Assembly: GCF_001437155.1 (NCBI RefSeq) | Contig: NZ_JQAR01000002.1 | Span: 1 to 64,000, forward strand | Direction: 5' to 3' | Length of the DNA: 64,000 bases | Source of the DNA: Liquorilactobacillus mali | Lineage (GTDB): Bacteria > Bacillota > Bacilli > Lactobacillales > Lactobacillaceae | Part shown: positions 47,904 through 59,351 of the stretch, piece by piece | Layout: each line of letters starts with the position of its first letter | Position numbering within the stretch: the first letter of the stretch is position 1 | Notes under the pieces: generated by a model | Seen by the model: only the letters and a program-made list of their open reading frames with translations | What the model was told of the DNA's origin: nothing | The model's database searches: none | Made by a program: the position numbers and the translations under genes

Positions 47904-48770
47904 ATGGCAGATTCTTCATTTATTCATGAGATTATTAAACCAACCAATCCATTATCTGTCTGGATGTATTTGCATGATAAAAAAAACGTGACTTATGTTG
48001 CTCCACATTGGCATCAAGCCATTGAGTTATCGTATACCGTTTTTGGAACAATAGACGATTTCGTCATAAACCAAACACATTTTAAAACAAATTGCGGTAA
48101 AGTATTGGTTATTAATTCGCAAGAGGTACACAGTGTTTATGCAAGAAACAGCAGAAGTCAAGCAATTTCAATTATTTTTCCTTATCCGTTAGTTAGTAGA
48201 TTATATCCGCGAATTGAGGATCAGTTCATTGATATCAATAATACAGAAAAGTTTGACGCAATCAAAAAAGAAGCATATATCAAATTACAAACAAATTTAT
48301 TCAAATTGTACCAAATAATGAAAAGCGATGATGATTACAAAAATTTAAAATTGGAAGCAACCAGTATTGAAATTTTACAGTTGCTTATTGAATACTTCAC
48401 TGAATCAAAGAGTGAGTACAATAAAATATACGGAACAAAGGAATTTGTTGTGAACAGAATTCAAATGATCACAAAATTTGTTAATGAAAATTACTATCGA
48501 AAAATAAGTCTGGATGATATTGCTACTGAGGTAAATGTCTCAAAAGAATACTTAACAAAGTTTTTCAAGAAGTATATGGATTTGACAGTAGGACAATATA
48601 TTACAAATGTTAGAGCCCAAAAAGCTTATTACGATATTCTTGGAAAAGCAGGAAATTTAACACAGATTGCAAACAAAAATGGTTTCTCAACGACCAGGGC
48701 AATGAATAAGGCATTTGTAGGAATATATGGAAAAAATGCAAATGTGATTTATAAAGAAGATAATAATTGA
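47904..48770 (+). CDS. AraC-family regulator (beta-glucoside locus)
   Basis: 288 residues. An amino-terminal cupin-like sensor (APHWHQAIELSYTVFG) is followed by two helix-turn-helix units, the first ISLDDIATEVNVSKEYLTKFFKKYM and the second LTQIANKNGFSTTRAMNKAF. It is expected to activate sugar genes when its ligand is bound. The start follows GGAGGGGTCTT. It lies upstream of the esterase-MFS-kinase-GH1 genes and is probably their regulator, by position only. Confidence 0.85.
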   Translation: MADSSFIHEIIKPTNPLSVWMYLHDKKNVTYVAPHWHQAIELSYTVFGTIDDFVINQTHFKTNCGKVLVINSQEVHSVYARNSRSQAISIIFPYPLVSRLYPRIEDQFIDINNTEKFDAIKKEAYIKLQTNLFKLYQIMKSDDDYKNLKLEATSIEILQLLIEYFTESKSEYNKIYGTKEFVVNRIQMITKFVNENYYRKISLDDIATEVNVSKEYLTKFFKKYMDLTVGQYITNVRAQKAYYDILGKAGNLTQIANKNGFSTTRAMNKAFVGIYGKNANVIYKEDNN

Positions 48771-48821
48771 CAAGTCTTAAGATTATATAGAGCTTTTTTG
48801 AATAAAGTTCATAGTTTAAAA

Positions 48822-48835
48822 TGAAAGCGTAAACA
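48822..48835. promoter_or_regulatory. cre site upstream of the esterase gene
   Basis: TGAAAGCGTAAACA matches the cre consensus TGWAANCGNTNWCA at all but one position. It lies 17 bases before the esterase start, so CcpA would repress the following genes when preferred sugars are present. Confidence 0.7.
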
Positions 48836-48851
48836 AAAAGGAGGAAACGCT

Positions 48852-49742
48852 ATGCCAGAACAAAGTGTATTAGATCAAATAAGGCAGATCCGGGTAGATT
48901 GGAAAAAAGGAGATGATGAGCGGGATTCTGGATTACCTAGAGAAGTTGCTGGGGTAAAAAGGATAAATGATATTGCTTATGGACCTGATCCAAAGTGGAA
49001 TTTGTTGGATATCTATATACCACAAAATGTTGATGGGAAAATACCAGTTATCATTAGTATTCATGGTGGTGGTTGGTGCTATGGGACAAAAGAAACCTAT
49101 CAGTTCTATGGGCTTGGAATTGCTCAGAGAGGTTTTGCCTTTGTAAATCCTAATTATCGCTTAGCTCCTGATGTCGTTTTCCCAGAAGAATTGGATGATG
49201 TAAACCGCTATATTCACTGGGTTGATAAACACGCAGATGAATATGGACTAGATAGAAATAATGTTTTCTTGGTAGGAGATAGCGCCGGTGGTCAAATGGC
49301 CGAGCAATACTCTGCAATTATAAAGAATAAAGATTATCGAGAAAAATTTGGATATAAGTTGACTGATTTAAAATTCAGAGCGGTTGCCTTGAACAGTGCT
49401 GCTACTTTTGTATTAGATCCAGGAGTGATAAGTGGAGCACCAGAAGCATACTTTACAGACAAAGTAGTTAAAGAAAGATTAGATATGTTAGATACGGAAA
49501 AATATATCGACTCTTCTTTTTTGCCAACATATATTTCGACAGCAAATGAGGATTTCCTCAGAGAGTTATCGATCAAGTTCGATAGTTTCTTGACAGAACT
49601 TGGAGTGGAACATGTTTTTAAAGAGTATGGGGATAAAAATGATCCACGATCACATGTCTTTTTGATCAATCAAAAAGATGAAATCGCCAATTTGGCTAAT
49701 GATGATGAGATTAATTTCTTTAAGAAGTTTATTGTTGAGTGA
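48852..49742 (+). CDS. Alpha/beta hydrolase, acyl-sugar esterase-like
   Basis: 296 residues. The oxyanion motif HGGGW (71-75) and nucleophile Ser144 in VGDSAGGQM put it in the hormone-sensitive-lipase/BD-FAE-like esterase group; DPRSHVFL near the end supplies the probable catalytic His. No signal peptide, so it acts in the cytoplasm on imported substrate. Placed between an AraC regulator and a sugar-type MFS, kinase and 6-phospho-glycosidase, it may remove acetyl or phenolic acyl groups from glycosides. The start follows AAGGAGGAAACGCT. Confidence 0.82.
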   Translation: MPEQSVLDQIRQIRVDWKKGDDERDSGLPREVAGVKRINDIAYGPDPKWNLLDIYIPQNVDGKIPVIISIHGGGWCYGTKETYQFYGLGIAQRGFAFVNPNYRLAPDVVFPEELDDVNRYIHWVDKHADEYGLDRNNVFLVGDSAGGQMAEQYSAIIKNKDYREKFGYKLTDLKFRAVALNSAATFVLDPGVISGAPEAYFTDKVVKERLDMLDTEKYIDSSFLPTYISTANEDFLRELSIKFDSFLTELGVEHVFKEYGDKNDPRSHVFLINQKDEIANLANDDEINFFKKFIVE

Positions 49743-49764
49743 CTATTGAATAGGAGGTAACAAC

Positions 49765-50958
49765 ATGGATAATATCAAGGACAAGTTAAGTTTCAAAGCC
49801 TCACTGTTATCTATTTCTTTGTTTCTAATGATGGCCCCGCAAATTTCATCAGCACTACCATTGATGTATCATGCTTTTCCAGGAGTTAGTTCGGCGGGGG
49901 TTGATACTTTAGCAACTATTCCTAATTTTGGGATAGTGATTGGCTTGCTGATTAGTCCCTTTATAGTGCGTTTTATGAGTGCTAAACCAACAATTATAGT
50001 AGGACTGGTAATCACTTTAATTGCAGGAACATTTCCAATGTATTCAACAGTATACACGGCAATTTTAATTTCGAGATTATTATTAGGTTTCGGAATTGGT
50101 CTCTTTAATTCTTTAGCAGTTAGTCTTATTCCTGAGTTTTACAAAAATGATGAGGAAGAATTGGCTGCAATGATTGGTTATCAAAATGTAATGGGAAGTG
50201 TCGGTGCAGCACTTGCATCATTCCTACTCAGTTATTTAGTTACTATCAGTTGGCATGCGGCCTTTGCAATTTACTTTTTAGTAGTACCGGCATTGATATT
50301 GTTCACTTTATTCGTACCACTTTCAAAAAATAAGGATAATACGGCTAAGTCAAAGAAAATTGTTGCAGAGAAACAAAGTATAAATGGAACTGTGATTCTG
50401 ATTTCAATATTAATGTTTTTGATCTTTATGTTTTACATGCCAATATCTTTTGCTTTACCAAGCTTCATTGTTAATGAAAAGATTGGAACATCTAGCACAG
50501 CGGCCGTGATTGCAGGGGTGTCGACATTGGTTGGGATTCCTATTGGTGCGAGTTTTGGTTTCTTCTTTAAAAAACTACATGATAAGGTTTTTCCATTAGG
50601 TTTTGCACTTGTTGCACTTGGTTTTGCATTAGTAGCAATGTCTCAAAGTCTAGTCCTACTAGTTATAGCTGTACTCATATTAGGTTTTGGTTTTGGCATA
50701 GGAGTACCATATATGTACAATTGGTTAGACTGGGCAGCACCACAAAACTCAATCAATTTAGGTACAACAATCGTATTGGTTTTGGTAAATATTGGTTGTT
50801 TCATATCTCCAACGGTTATTAGTGGTATTGAAAGTTTGTTTGGAATGGATTCAGCAAGAGATATCATGATTTTAAGTTCAGGTGCCTTTGTACTGATCTT
50901 TATCTTCGCGTTGACTCATTACATTAAGGTTCATAATCAGCAAGTGAAGACCAATTAA
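49765..50958 (+). CDS. MFS transporter (glycoside import candidate)
   Basis: 397 residues with about 12 transmembrane helices: LLLGFGIGLFNSLAVSLIPEFY and LILGFGFGIGVPYMYNWL are the pseudo-symmetric halves. It belongs to the CynX/NimT-like or sugar/organic-anion part of the MFS; cargo is not set by sequence. It starts 22 bases after the esterase gene behind AGGAGGTAACA, so co-transcription is clear. Because a kinase follows, unphosphorylated glycoside import is the natural role. Confidence 0.78.
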   Translation: MDNIKDKLSFKASLLSISLFLMMAPQISSALPLMYHAFPGVSSAGVDTLATIPNFGIVIGLLISPFIVRFMSAKPTIIVGLVITLIAGTFPMYSTVYTAILISRLLLGFGIGLFNSLAVSLIPEFYKNDEEELAAMIGYQNVMGSVGAALASFLLSYLVTISWHAAFAIYFLVVPALILFTLFVPLSKNKDNTAKSKKIVAEKQSINGTVILISILMFLIFMFYMPISFALPSFIVNEKIGTSSTAAVIAGVSTLVGIPIGASFGFFFKKLHDKVFPLGFALVALGFALVAMSQSLVLLVIAVLILGFGFGIGVPYMYNWLDWAAPQNSINLGTTIVLVLVNIGCFISPTVISGIESLFGMDSARDIMILSSGAFVLIFIFALTHYIKVHNQQVKTN

Positions 50959-51226
50959 GTCCTTTTGTTTTTTTCGAATTGAGCAGCTATATTGATCTAA
51001 TTTGTGAAAATCTAAAATGTGACTAGGATGAATAGATTAATTCGAAGTTACAAGGAGGTGCGCCAAGTTCGTTGGCTTATTACACTTCCTTATTTGTCTG
51101 TAAAACATCTGATTGCTAAACAGCTCAGGATTCCATTTTAACGGTAGTAGTTTTTCTAAGATTCATTGGATCTAAATTGTGATAAAAAGTAAGAAATAAT
51201 AATATTTGAGAAAGAGAGGGAATTTT

Positions 51227-52135
51227 ATGCGTAACTATCTTAGCATTGATATTGGTGGAACCGCGATAAAATACGGATTACTTGATCATTCTGGGAATAT
51301 TAGTGAGAAAGATACAGTGGATACTCCACAAAATCTGGAAGAGTTCAAACAAACCATTAAAAATATTATTTCCAGATATAAAGGCAGAGTATATGGAATT
51401 GCATTTAGTGTTCCTGGTAAAGTCGATTCAAAGCAGGGAATTGTATATTTTGGAGGCGCATTACCTTTTTTAAATGAGTTTAACTTTGAAAAATTCGTCC
51501 GCGAAGAGTTTGGCGCAATACCAGTTGGTGTGGAGAATGATGGTAAATCTGCAGCACTTGCAGAAATGTGGTTAGGAAATCTCAGAGATGTAGACAATGG
51601 GGCGGCAATAATATTAGGTACGGGTGTTGGTGGAGGAATAATTATTAACGGAGACCTTCTACCAGGTAGCCATTTCCAGGCTGGTGAACTTAGTTTTATG
51701 ATAGGCAACTTTAATAATGTAGATTATAAAGAGTTTGTAGGTACGAGTTTGTCAGCTGTCAAGATGATAGAAAAAATTGCATTGAAAGAAAAATTGGAAA
51801 ATAAGAAAGACGGGCGAGCAGCATTTGCGTTGATAAATAAAGAAAATGCTGAGGCTATTGAGATTTTCAGAGAATACTGTAAAAAAATTGCATTATTGAT
51901 CATAAACGTTCAAACAGTTGTTGATGTGACAGATTTTGTAATTGGCGGTGGAATAAGTGGTCAACCGGTACTCATAAAAACTATTAACGAAGAGTATGAC
52001 AAAGTACTAAATAAATTGACTTTACTAAAGGACACTTTAACTAGACCACGAATAAAAAAAGCAAAGTTTGAAAATAGTGCCAATCTTTATGGCGCACTAT
52101 ATGGATTATTACAGAAGATTGATAATAATTCATAG
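51227..52135 (+). CDS. ROK-family sugar kinase (beta-glucoside kinase candidate)
   Basis: 302 residues. The ATP phosphate loop IDIGGTAIKYG lies at the start, ENDGKSAALAE carries the catalytic Asp region, and GTGVGGGI is the second phosphate motif. The CxCGxxGCxE zinc motif of most ROK proteins is not seen. A role like BglK, which puts phosphate on C6 of the non-reducing glucose of cellobiose, would feed the phospho-specific GH1 next door. ATG 51227 follows GAGAGGGAA; the frame reaches back to 51206. The 268-base gap before it holds no recognised gene. Confidence 0.8.
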   Translation: MRNYLSIDIGGTAIKYGLLDHSGNISEKDTVDTPQNLEEFKQTIKNIISRYKGRVYGIAFSVPGKVDSKQGIVYFGGALPFLNEFNFEKFVREEFGAIPVGVENDGKSAALAEMWLGNLRDVDNGAAIILGTGVGGGIIINGDLLPGSHFQAGELSFMIGNFNNVDYKEFVGTSLSAVKMIEKIALKEKLENKKDGRAAFALINKENAEAIEIFREYCKKIALLIINVQTVVDVTDFVIGGGISGQPVLIKTINEEYDKVLNKLTLLKDTLTRPRIKKAKFENSANLYGALYGLLQKIDNNS

Positions 52136-52164
52136 TATTTAACAAAAAATATGGTAAATGATAA

Positions 52165-53727
<1,563 letters not shown>

Positions 53728-53810
53728 AAGATGTAGCGAAAGTGAATAGTAGTCATTGCTAGACAAAAAATCTGATTTTTGGAACACGTTTATCCGGAAT
53801 AAATAGAAGA

Positions 53811-53847
53811 GCTAGGTTAAAAGTTAACTTTTGACCCAGCCTTTTTT
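53811..53847 (+). terminator. Terminator after the GH1 gene
   Basis: GCTAGGTTAAAAGTT (53811-53825) pairs with AACTTTTGACCCAGC (53826-53840) with wobble pairs, followed by seven T. It ends the esterase-to-GH1 group and, read on the other strand, lies beyond the end of the convergent AraC gene. Confidence 0.8.
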
Positions 53848-53881
53848 ATCGCTTTTTATTATTGGAAACCAGTAAAATCAA

Positions 53882-54727
53882 CTATATGTTGTTAATGATA
53901 GTCTGTCTATAATTTGTAGGGGACACATTGTATAAGGCATGGAATGCATTATATAAATTTCGATAATCGCTAAAGCCACATTTTTCAGCAATTTCTGACA
54001 TTGTCATTTTTGAATTTGACATTAAATTAATTGACTGATTTACTCTAACTGAGTTCAAAAAAGACTTGAAGGTAATTCCTAGACTATTCCTAATTAGTTT
54101 TGAGCAATAAGTATCTGAGTATGAAAAATGGAGGGCAACATCATGCAGAGTTATTTTTTCTGAGTAGTGTTGATTGATGAACTGAATAAACAAGTTAATG
54201 AATTTCAAATCTTCATTTGAGTTACTATTTTCGGGCACTTGCTTATAATTGTTAAATAAGAAGTTTATTGTATTTAATAATAAAGAAAAAATTTGGATGT
54301 TTTTTGAAATATAATTATCTTTTGAATTCTCTATTTTTGTGAGTAATTGTAATTTGGATTGCAGTTCTGCAGAGTTTGATGATCGATCTTTTACAGTATT
54401 TAGATTAAACAGAAATTTCTCTGAATATTCGCCAAAGGTTAGCGATTTTAAGAATTTTAGGGGAAGCTGAATACATAAGATCCAATTACGTTCGGTACTT
54501 TTAGTCTCATGGACAACATTAGGATTTATGACAATTACATCATTTTTTGAGAGGATATACTCTTTATTTATGAATTTAACATTAAGAGAACCTTCAAGAC
54601 AAAAGAGTAACTCAGTACTTTGGTGCCAATGAAATGGAAAGCTCCTTGTCAGATCAAATGCATGGAAGTCAAATAATTTAAAAGGATAGTCATTTTGTGT
54701 AAGGATTAGTTCATGGGTAATTTGCAT
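53882..54727 (-). CDS. AraC-family regulator (EIIC-GH3 locus)
   Basis: 281 residues: an amino-terminal cupin sensor (FPFHWHQSTELLFCLEG) and a carboxy-terminal double helix-turn-helix (ITLHDVALHFSYSDTYCSKLI and MSEIAEKCGFSDYRNLYNAF). ATG 54727 is chosen behind GAGAGGTGATAATA; a frame from 54736 adds three residues. It is divergent from the EIIC-GH3 pair, the usual arrangement for an activator and its target, with the cre-bearing promoter region between them. Confidence 0.87.
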   Translation of the reverse strand: MQITHELILTQNDYPFKLFDFHAFDLTRSFPFHWHQSTELLFCLEGSLNVKFINKEYILSKNDVIVINPNVVHETKSTERNWILCIQLPLKFLKSLTFGEYSEKFLFNLNTVKDRSSNSAELQSKLQLLTKIENSKDNYISKNIQIFSLLLNTINFLFNNYKQVPENSNSNEDLKFINLFIQFINQHYSEKITLHDVALHFSYSDTYCSKLIRNSLGITFKSFLNSVRVNQSINLMSNSKMTMSEIAEKCGFSDYRNLYNAFHALYNVSPTNYRQTIINNI

Positions 54728-54819
54728 TATTATCACCTCTCAGAAATTTGATACAAGTTAAGAATAACAAAATTATTGGAAATGACAAATAATTACATAC
54801 TTTCCATTAACAAGTTTCA

Positions 54820-54848
54820 TTGCTGAATTATTGTAAGCGCTATATTAT
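54820..54848 (+). promoter_or_regulatory. Promoter with overlapping cre-like site
   Basis: TTGCTG (54820-54825) and TATTAT (54843-54848) are 17 bases apart. TGTAAGCGCTATAT (54832-54845), the first ten bases of which fit a cre site apart from one T, fills the spacer. CcpA bound here would exclude RNA polymerase. Confidence 0.55.
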
Positions 54849-54875
54849 GTAAATGAAAAGAAAGGAATGATAAGA

Positions 54876-56141
54876 ATGAAGGACAAAATTACAAAGTTTT
54901 TTAATAAAGTTTCACCTGGATTGAATAAACTCGGAAATAATATTTATTTACAGACGATCATGGGAGCAATGATGACGCTTCTTGGTCCAATAATTCTGGG
55001 ATCATTTGCAGTTTTGGGAGCAGTTTATGCTGCAAAATATAATTTGACAGCTATTGCTAATTTATTAGGGGTTGTCAATACTTTAACAATTGGTTCCATG
55101 GCCCTTTATTTGGCATTCTTAATGGCTAAATTTTTAGCCAACAGTATGTTGAACGATGATGATGGGACTGCGGCAGGAATTATATCATTAATGAGTTTCT
55201 TGATTATGACACCGCTTGGAAAAATAGTGTCAAAATCCGGATCCGTTGAAGCTATTCCAACAACTTGGTTATCATCTCAGGGTGTTTTCTCAGCTATTAT
55301 TATTGGATTGTTAGTTGGTCGCGGATATGTATATATTAAAAGACATGGGTGGACAATAAAAATGCCAGAAGGTGTTCCACCAATGGTTTCTCAAGCATTC
55401 GCAAGTCTTATTCCTTCAATTGTGATTGGAGTAATAGCAGCAATTATTTCATTCATATTTACATTGACAAGTTGGAATAGTTTCCATCAGATGATTTTTA
55501 ATCTTATTCAAACACCACTCAGCAATATTGGTGGATCTGTCTGGGCTATGATAGCTGTGACGTTGTTAATGCAAATATTATGGTTTTTTGGAATACATGG
55601 GACAAATGTCATCTTACCGCTAGTTACTCCCATTTGGTTATCGCTTGATATGCAGAATCTTGCCGCTTTTAAAGCGGGAAAAGAAGTTCCAAACATGTTT
55701 GGACTTGCATTCTTCAATGTTGTTACTTGGGGTGGAACAGCATTAGGGCTTGTATTGCTGATGTTATTTGTTTCTAAGAGTAAAAGATATAAAGAAATGG
55801 GACGATTAGCAATAATTCCCTCACTTTTTGGAATAACTGAACCTGTCATCTTTGGAACACCTCTAGTTTTGAATTTTGATTTTCTGGTTCCTTTTGTAAC
55901 TAATAATACGATTGCCATAATTATAGCGATGATTAGTACAAAACTAGGTATAGTAGCTCCTTTTTCGGGGGCACAAGCTGTATTCGGATTACCGCTGGGG
56001 CTGCATGCTCTTGTTGGTGGACATATTTCAATTGTTTTCTTGCAGCTATTTATTCAATTGGTACTATCGCCATTACTATGGTTTCCTTGGTTCAAGAGAG
56101 CAGATAGAAAGGCATTTATTGAAGAAAACCAAACAAAATAA
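54876..56141 (+). CDS. PTS EIIC, lactose/cellobiose family
   Basis: 421 residues, with about ten transmembrane segments. Family signatures are IMGAMMTLLGPIILGSFAVL at the start, WFFGIHGTNVILPL in the middle and FGITEPVIFGTPLVLN (about 311-326), which holds the sugar-contacting residues. It imports and, with EIIA and EIIB, phosphorylates a beta-glucoside. No EIIA or EIIB is in the locus, so it must borrow them. ATG 54876 follows AAAGGAATGATAAG. Paired with a GH3 enzyme downstream. Confidence 0.9.
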   Translation: MKDKITKFFNKVSPGLNKLGNNIYLQTIMGAMMTLLGPIILGSFAVLGAVYAAKYNLTAIANLLGVVNTLTIGSMALYLAFLMAKFLANSMLNDDDGTAAGIISLMSFLIMTPLGKIVSKSGSVEAIPTTWLSSQGVFSAIIIGLLVGRGYVYIKRHGWTIKMPEGVPPMVSQAFASLIPSIVIGVIAAIISFIFTLTSWNSFHQMIFNLIQTPLSNIGGSVWAMIAVTLLMQILWFFGIHGTNVILPLVTPIWLSLDMQNLAAFKAGKEVPNMFGLAFFNVVTWGGTALGLVLLMLFVSKSKRYKEMGRLAIIPSLFGITEPVIFGTPLVLNFDFLVPFVTNNTIAIIIAMISTKLGIVAPFSGAQAVFGLPLGLHALVGGHISIVFLQLFIQLVLSPLLWFPWFKRADRKAFIEENQTK

Positions 56142-56184
56142 TGCTAATTAAATGTAACTATGTACAATGGAGGCAGGTAGTCGT

Positions 56185-58407
56185 ATGAAGGAAAACGAAT
56201 TGAGAAGTTTATTGAATGATTTGTCCTTAGAAGAGAAGATAGGACAACTGGTACAATTATCAGGTGAATTTTTTAAAGCAGATGATATTTCGATTGGACC
56301 TCAACAAAAGTTAGGTATTACCCAACGAACTGTTGATTTGACGGGTTCTATTCTAAACGTTGCTGGGGCAAAAGTCACAATGGATATTCAGAAAAGACAG
56401 ATGGAAAAGCAACCGCATCATATTCCAGTGCTGTTCATGTCAGACGTAATATATGGATACAAAACAATTTATCCTATTCCATTGGGTTTGGGTGCTACAT
56501 GGAACCCAGAATTAATAAAGAAAGCTTTTAATACCGCTGCGAATGAAGCCGCAGCGGCAGGAAATCATGTTACTTTTGCACCAATGGTAGATGTAGCACA
56601 CGATGCTCGTTGGGGCAGAGTGTTGGAGTCACCTGGCGAAGATCCATTCCTCAATGCTTCCTTTGCTAAAAATATGGTTGAGGGTTTGCAGGAGGATCTA
56701 GTAACTGGAGAAGGGCAGATTGCCTGTGTAAAACACTTTGCGGCCTATGGTGCCGTTGAGGCAGGAAGGGAATATAATACTGTTGATATGTCGCAAAGTA
56801 ACCTATTTCAGAATTATCTACCACCTTATAAAGCGGCTCTAGACGCTGGAGCAAAAATAGTTATGACGGCATTAAACTCATTAAATGGAGTTCCAGTAAC
56901 CGCAAATAAAGAAATACTAGTGGATTTGTTAAGAAAAAAATGGGGCTTTGATGGAGTAGTTATTTCAGATTATGCATCAATATATGAACTAATAAAACAT
57001 GGTTTTGCGAGTGATGAGTTGGATGCTAGCCAAAAAGCATTTGCGGCGACTGTTGATATTGATATGAAGTCTTCTTGTTATGCTAATAATTTAGAGCCAT
57101 TGCTAAAAAGTGGGAGAATAAGTGAAGAAAAAATCAATAAAGCGACATGGAGAGTTCTCAGTATAAAAAATGAACTTGGGCTGTTTGAGGATCCCTTTAG
57201 GGGGATTAGTGTTGAGAAGGAAAAGAAGAGAATTCTCTCTAGGGGTGAACGACTATTAGCTAGGAGGGTTTCTGAAGAGTCAATTGTTATGCTAAAAAAC
57301 AAAGATAATATTTTGCCATTGAATAGTTCTCTGAAAATAGCATTGATTGGGCCATATAGTGATAGTCAAGAGTTGCTGGGAATGTGGGCCGTTCATGGAA
57401 ATTCGAAGGATACTGTTAGCATAAAACAAGGATTTGAACAATATGTTGAAAAAGAAAATCTACTTGTCGCAAAAGGTACTGATCTTATCGATGACAGTAA
57501 AATATTACGTGAAATGAATTTTCTAAGCGAAGAACAAATAGAGAAGATTGTTTCTTCAGAAAATGTCAGAAAGAGCAATGAGAAGAAAGCTATAGATGTA
57601 GCAACAAAATCTGATATTGTAGTGATGGTTTTAGGTGAGCATACTTTAGAATCAGGTGAAGCGGGATCAAAAACCAATTTACATTTATCTAAGAATCAAA
57701 GGCTGTTGCTAAAAAAAATTAGCAAGCTTGGTAAAAAAATTGTTTTGGTAGTAATTAGTGGGAGACCACTCGTACTCACAGATGTTGAACCTGAAGTAGA
57801 TGCAATATTGGAAGCATGGTTTCCTGGTACGGAAGGGGGGAACGCAATTGCTAATATAGTTTTTGGTAAAGCTAATCCATCTGGAAGATTGTCAATGAGC
57901 TTTCCTTATGATGAAGGGCAAGAACCACTATACTACAATCAGTTAGTTACGGGCAGACCAATAAATAAATCACAACATGTTGGAAGATATGTTTCAAAGT
58001 ATATTGATAATCCCAATGCGCCTCTTTATCCCTTTGGATATGGACTTTCATATAGTCAAATTGAATATGGTGAAATAGTCCTAGAAAAAAATAAAATTAA
58101 GTTAGGAGAAGATTTGAGAGTACAAATTGAGCTTTTCAACAATAGTGTTTATGATTCTTTGGAAACTGTTCAAGTTTACCTGAATGATAAGGTTGCAAGT
58201 GTAGTCCAGCCAGAAAAAAAATTAATTGATTTTAAGAAAGTTCATGTTAATGCGAAGTCAAGGGTAACTGTTGATTTTACAATTAAACCAAATAGTTTAT
58301 CGTTTTTTAATAATAATGGAGAAAGGTTAATAGAGAAGGGAGCATTTACACTGCTTGTCGGCCGTAATTCAGTCGATTTAGCAGAAAAGAATTTTGAAGT
58401 TTTCTAG
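56185..58407 (+). CDS. GH3 beta-glucosidase
   Basis: 740 residues. The amino TIM barrel holds KHFAAYG (Lys183-His184) and the nucleophile Asp262 in VVISDYASIYEL; the alpha/beta sandwich follows (EAGSKTNL acid/base loop region about 490) and a fibronectin-III-like domain closes the protein (PLYPFGYGLSYS onward). No signal peptide, so cytoplasmic. GH3 enzymes of this BglX-like form cut beta-glucosides or xylosides. ATG 56185 follows GGAGGCAGG at a long spacing. It pairs with the EIIC gene 43 bases upstream. Confidence 0.88.
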   Translation: MKENELRSLLNDLSLEEKIGQLVQLSGEFFKADDISIGPQQKLGITQRTVDLTGSILNVAGAKVTMDIQKRQMEKQPHHIPVLFMSDVIYGYKTIYPIPLGLGATWNPELIKKAFNTAANEAAAAGNHVTFAPMVDVAHDARWGRVLESPGEDPFLNASFAKNMVEGLQEDLVTGEGQIACVKHFAAYGAVEAGREYNTVDMSQSNLFQNYLPPYKAALDAGAKIVMTALNSLNGVPVTANKEILVDLLRKKWGFDGVVISDYASIYELIKHGFASDELDASQKAFAATVDIDMKSSCYANNLEPLLKSGRISEEKINKATWRVLSIKNELGLFEDPFRGISVEKEKKRILSRGERLLARRVSEESIVMLKNKDNILPLNSSLKIALIGPYSDSQELLGMWAVHGNSKDTVSIKQGFEQYVEKENLLVAKGTDLIDDSKILREMNFLSEEQIEKIVSSENVRKSNEKKAIDVATKSDIVVMVLGEHTLESGEAGSKTNLHLSKNQRLLLKKISKLGKKIVLVVISGRPLVLTDVEPEVDAILEAWFPGTEGGNAIANIVFGKANPSGRLSMSFPYDEGQEPLYYNQLVTGRPINKSQHVGRYVSKYIDNPNAPLYPFGYGLSYSQIEYGEIVLEKNKIKLGEDLRVQIELFNNSVYDSLETVQVYLNDKVASVVQPEKKLIDFKKVHVNAKSRVTVDFTIKPNSLSFFNNNGERLIEKGAFTLLVGRNSVDLAEKNFEVF

Positions 58408-58589
58408 GTAACATAATTCTTTGTGGTGAGTAATAATAATTTCTAAATTTTTGTCATAGTTATTCATAATTTACATTTTGAGCAGAGTATTCTTATATCA
58501 ACCATTTTCTGTAAGTCTTTGTCTTTATATCCTTAATATAGTATAATTAATTTTAGATTTTTAAAAGTTGATAGATTTGAGGAATATTG

Positions 58590-59351
58590 ATGAGTCAAGA
58601 AAAAAGAATTGAATTAATTAAGAGATTACTGGATGAGAAGCAGGAACTAACCACAAAGGACATAATGGCTGAATTTGGTGTATCGCAAGATACCGCACGA
58701 CGTGACATAGTGCTTTTGTCTGAACGAGGTGAAGTAAAGCGGACGCATGGTGGAATTTTACCACTTGATTTTGGAAATAAAGTACCTAACTTTCAAAGCC
58801 GTCTTTCAAGATTTACCGAGCAAAAGACCAAGATTGCATTAGAAGCATTGAATTACTTTCATGCACATCGTGTTTATTTTGTTGATGCATCTACAATTTT
58901 GTTGAAAACATGTCAGAATTTGAATTTACCGATGACAATCATTACACATTCATTAGATAATTGTATGGCGCTTGCCGAGGAAGGCAAGGTCAATGTTAAA
59001 GTTCTAAGCGGAACTTTAGACCACCAAAACCGTTTCTTCCATTCAAGTGCAGCAATTACTGAATTAGAGAATGTTGCGTTGGATACAGCTTTTATTGCTG
59101 CATCTGGGATTGATGAACATGGTATCTACTTACTTAATCAAGAAGACGCAGAAATTGTCGGAAAGGCTGTTGAGCGAGCACGCAAGGTCATCTTAGTGGC
59201 GGAACATCAGAAATTCATCAATAATTCTTATTATCGGATCTGCTCTCCAGATAAGATTTCAATGTTTATTACTGATCGTGAATTGACTGTCGCAGAACGT
59301 GCAATCTTCCCTGAGTCGACAAGAATACAGCTTGCTGGTGAGGTTGATTAG
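58590..59351 (+). CDS. DeoR-family transcriptional regulator
   Basis: 253 residues. The amino helix-turn-helix is TTKDIMAEFGVSQDTARRDIVLLSERGEVKRTHGG (about residues 19-53), and the DeoR sensor domain follows with AFIAASGIDEHGIY and KVILVAEHQKF. Effectors of this family are sugar phosphates. ATG 58590 is chosen over TTG 58587; GAGGA precedes both. It stands alone, 180 bases after GH3, with no clear target. Confidence 0.86.
   Translation: MSQEKRIELIKRLLDEKQELTTKDIMAEFGVSQDTARRDIVLLSERGEVKRTHGGILPLDFGNKVPNFQSRLSRFTEQKTKIALEALNYFHAHRVYFVDASTILLKTCQNLNLPMTIITHSLDNCMALAEEGKVNVKVLSGTLDHQNRFFHSSAAITELENVALDTAFIAASGIDEHGIYLLNQEDAEIVGKAVERARKVILVAEHQKFINNSYYRICSPDKISMFITDRELTVAERAIFPESTRIQLAGEVD

Noticed and set aside
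51028-51141. Open frame of 37 codons between the MFS and ROK genes
   Set aside because: The AGGAGG in this stretch lies inside the frame and not before its ATG, and the residues match no family I know. It may be a gene fragment, but there is no support for coding.
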